From the NCBI RefSeq assembly GCF_900114705.1, contig NZ_FOTW01000005.1, forward strand, positions 186,001 through 250,000: DNA of 64,000 nucleotides. The letters are read 5' to 3'. The DNA comes from Rugamonas rubra. GTDB taxonomy: Bacteria > Pseudomonadota > Gammaproteobacteria > Burkholderiales > Burkholderiaceae_D. Positions 63,986 through 64,000 of the stretch are shown piece by piece. Position numbers and translations under genes: made by a program. Positions within the stretch are counted from its first letter, which is position 1. Each line of letters begins with the position of its first letter. The notes under the pieces are model-generated. The model was not told the DNA's origin. It worked only from the letters and a program-made list of their open reading frames with translations, and did no database searches.

Positions 63986-64000
63986 TTACTTTTTCTTCTT
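63986..64000 (-). CDS. infC: Translation initiation factor IF-3, last codons only
   Basis: On the minus strand the final bases read four lysine codons and a TAA stop (63988-63986). IF-3 in this group typically ends in a lysine run, and the gene order infC-rpmI-rplT-pheS-pheT-ihfA is strongly conserved. The assignment rests on order plus that tail; almost all of the gene is outside the window. Confidence 0.7.
   Translation of the reverse strand, partial: KKKK

Overview
The window is high-GC DNA with dense, mostly overlapping or tightly packed genes. The translation cluster uppS-frr-pyrH-tsf-rpsB, the infC-rpmI-rplT-pheS-pheT-ihfA-merR order, three PEP-CTERM proteins (one MHFG-type, two FxDxF-type), several chemoreceptors and a type IV minor-pilin operon together point to a motile, exopolysaccharide-producing betaproteobacterium, most likely of the Oxalobacteraceae (Massilia/Duganella-like). 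This assignment is inference from gene order and family content; no rRNA or tRNA gene is present to test it.

Layout. 1-4031 (minus): uppS (cut by the left edge), frr, pyrH, tsf, rpsB, with terminators after tsf and rpsB. 4525-10652 (plus): an MHFG PEP-CTERM protein, map, glnD, an RluF-like pseudouridine synthase and a PilZ/YcgR-type c-di-GMP effector. 10675-17122: a GFA-type zinc protein, two FxDxF PEP-CTERM proteins, a stand-alone Cache protein beside a GGDEF-EAL enzyme, a small unknown protein and a KirBac-type potassium channel. 17140-28956 (minus): def-galU-ligA-zipA-smc, a PAP2 protein and a DUF1631 protein. 29249-40535: a chemoreceptor, a tiny Gly/Ser-rich protein, a repeat-rich spacer, a ClpP-like protein, then a promoter and tandem glycine riboswitch driving gcvT-gcvH-gcvP, a second Cache protein beside an atypical chemoreceptor, a small membrane protein and a periplasmic cupin. 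40731-50623 (minus): prfC, then pilE-fimT-pilV-pilW-pilX-pilY1. 51044-58422: a third chemoreceptor (WETF tail), a TctDE-like two-component pair, a Crp/Fnr regulator that overlaps tail-to-tail with a CHASE3-type histidine kinase, and a NarL-type response regulator. 58612-64000 (minus): merR-type gene, ihfA, pheT, pheS, rplT, rpmI and the last codons of infC.

How the parts fit: the window mixes housekeeping translation and DNA-maintenance genes with a substantial surface and motility signalling set: three chemoreceptors, a c-di-GMP synthase/hydrolase and a c-di-GMP effector, the PilY1/minor-pilin operon, PEP-CTERM surface proteins and two two-component systems. I did not find an unambiguous new defence or mobile system. 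The most unusual items are a chemoreceptor whose normally near-invariant signalling tip is changed (37279-38946), the repeated pairing of secreted single-Cache proteins with membrane signal transducers, a 104-bp convergent coding overlap (56127-56230), three identical 26-bp palindromes at gene ends (one inside the pil operon), a long hairpin repeat at 31274-31500, and a 15-bp tandem repeat directly upstream of a response regulator.
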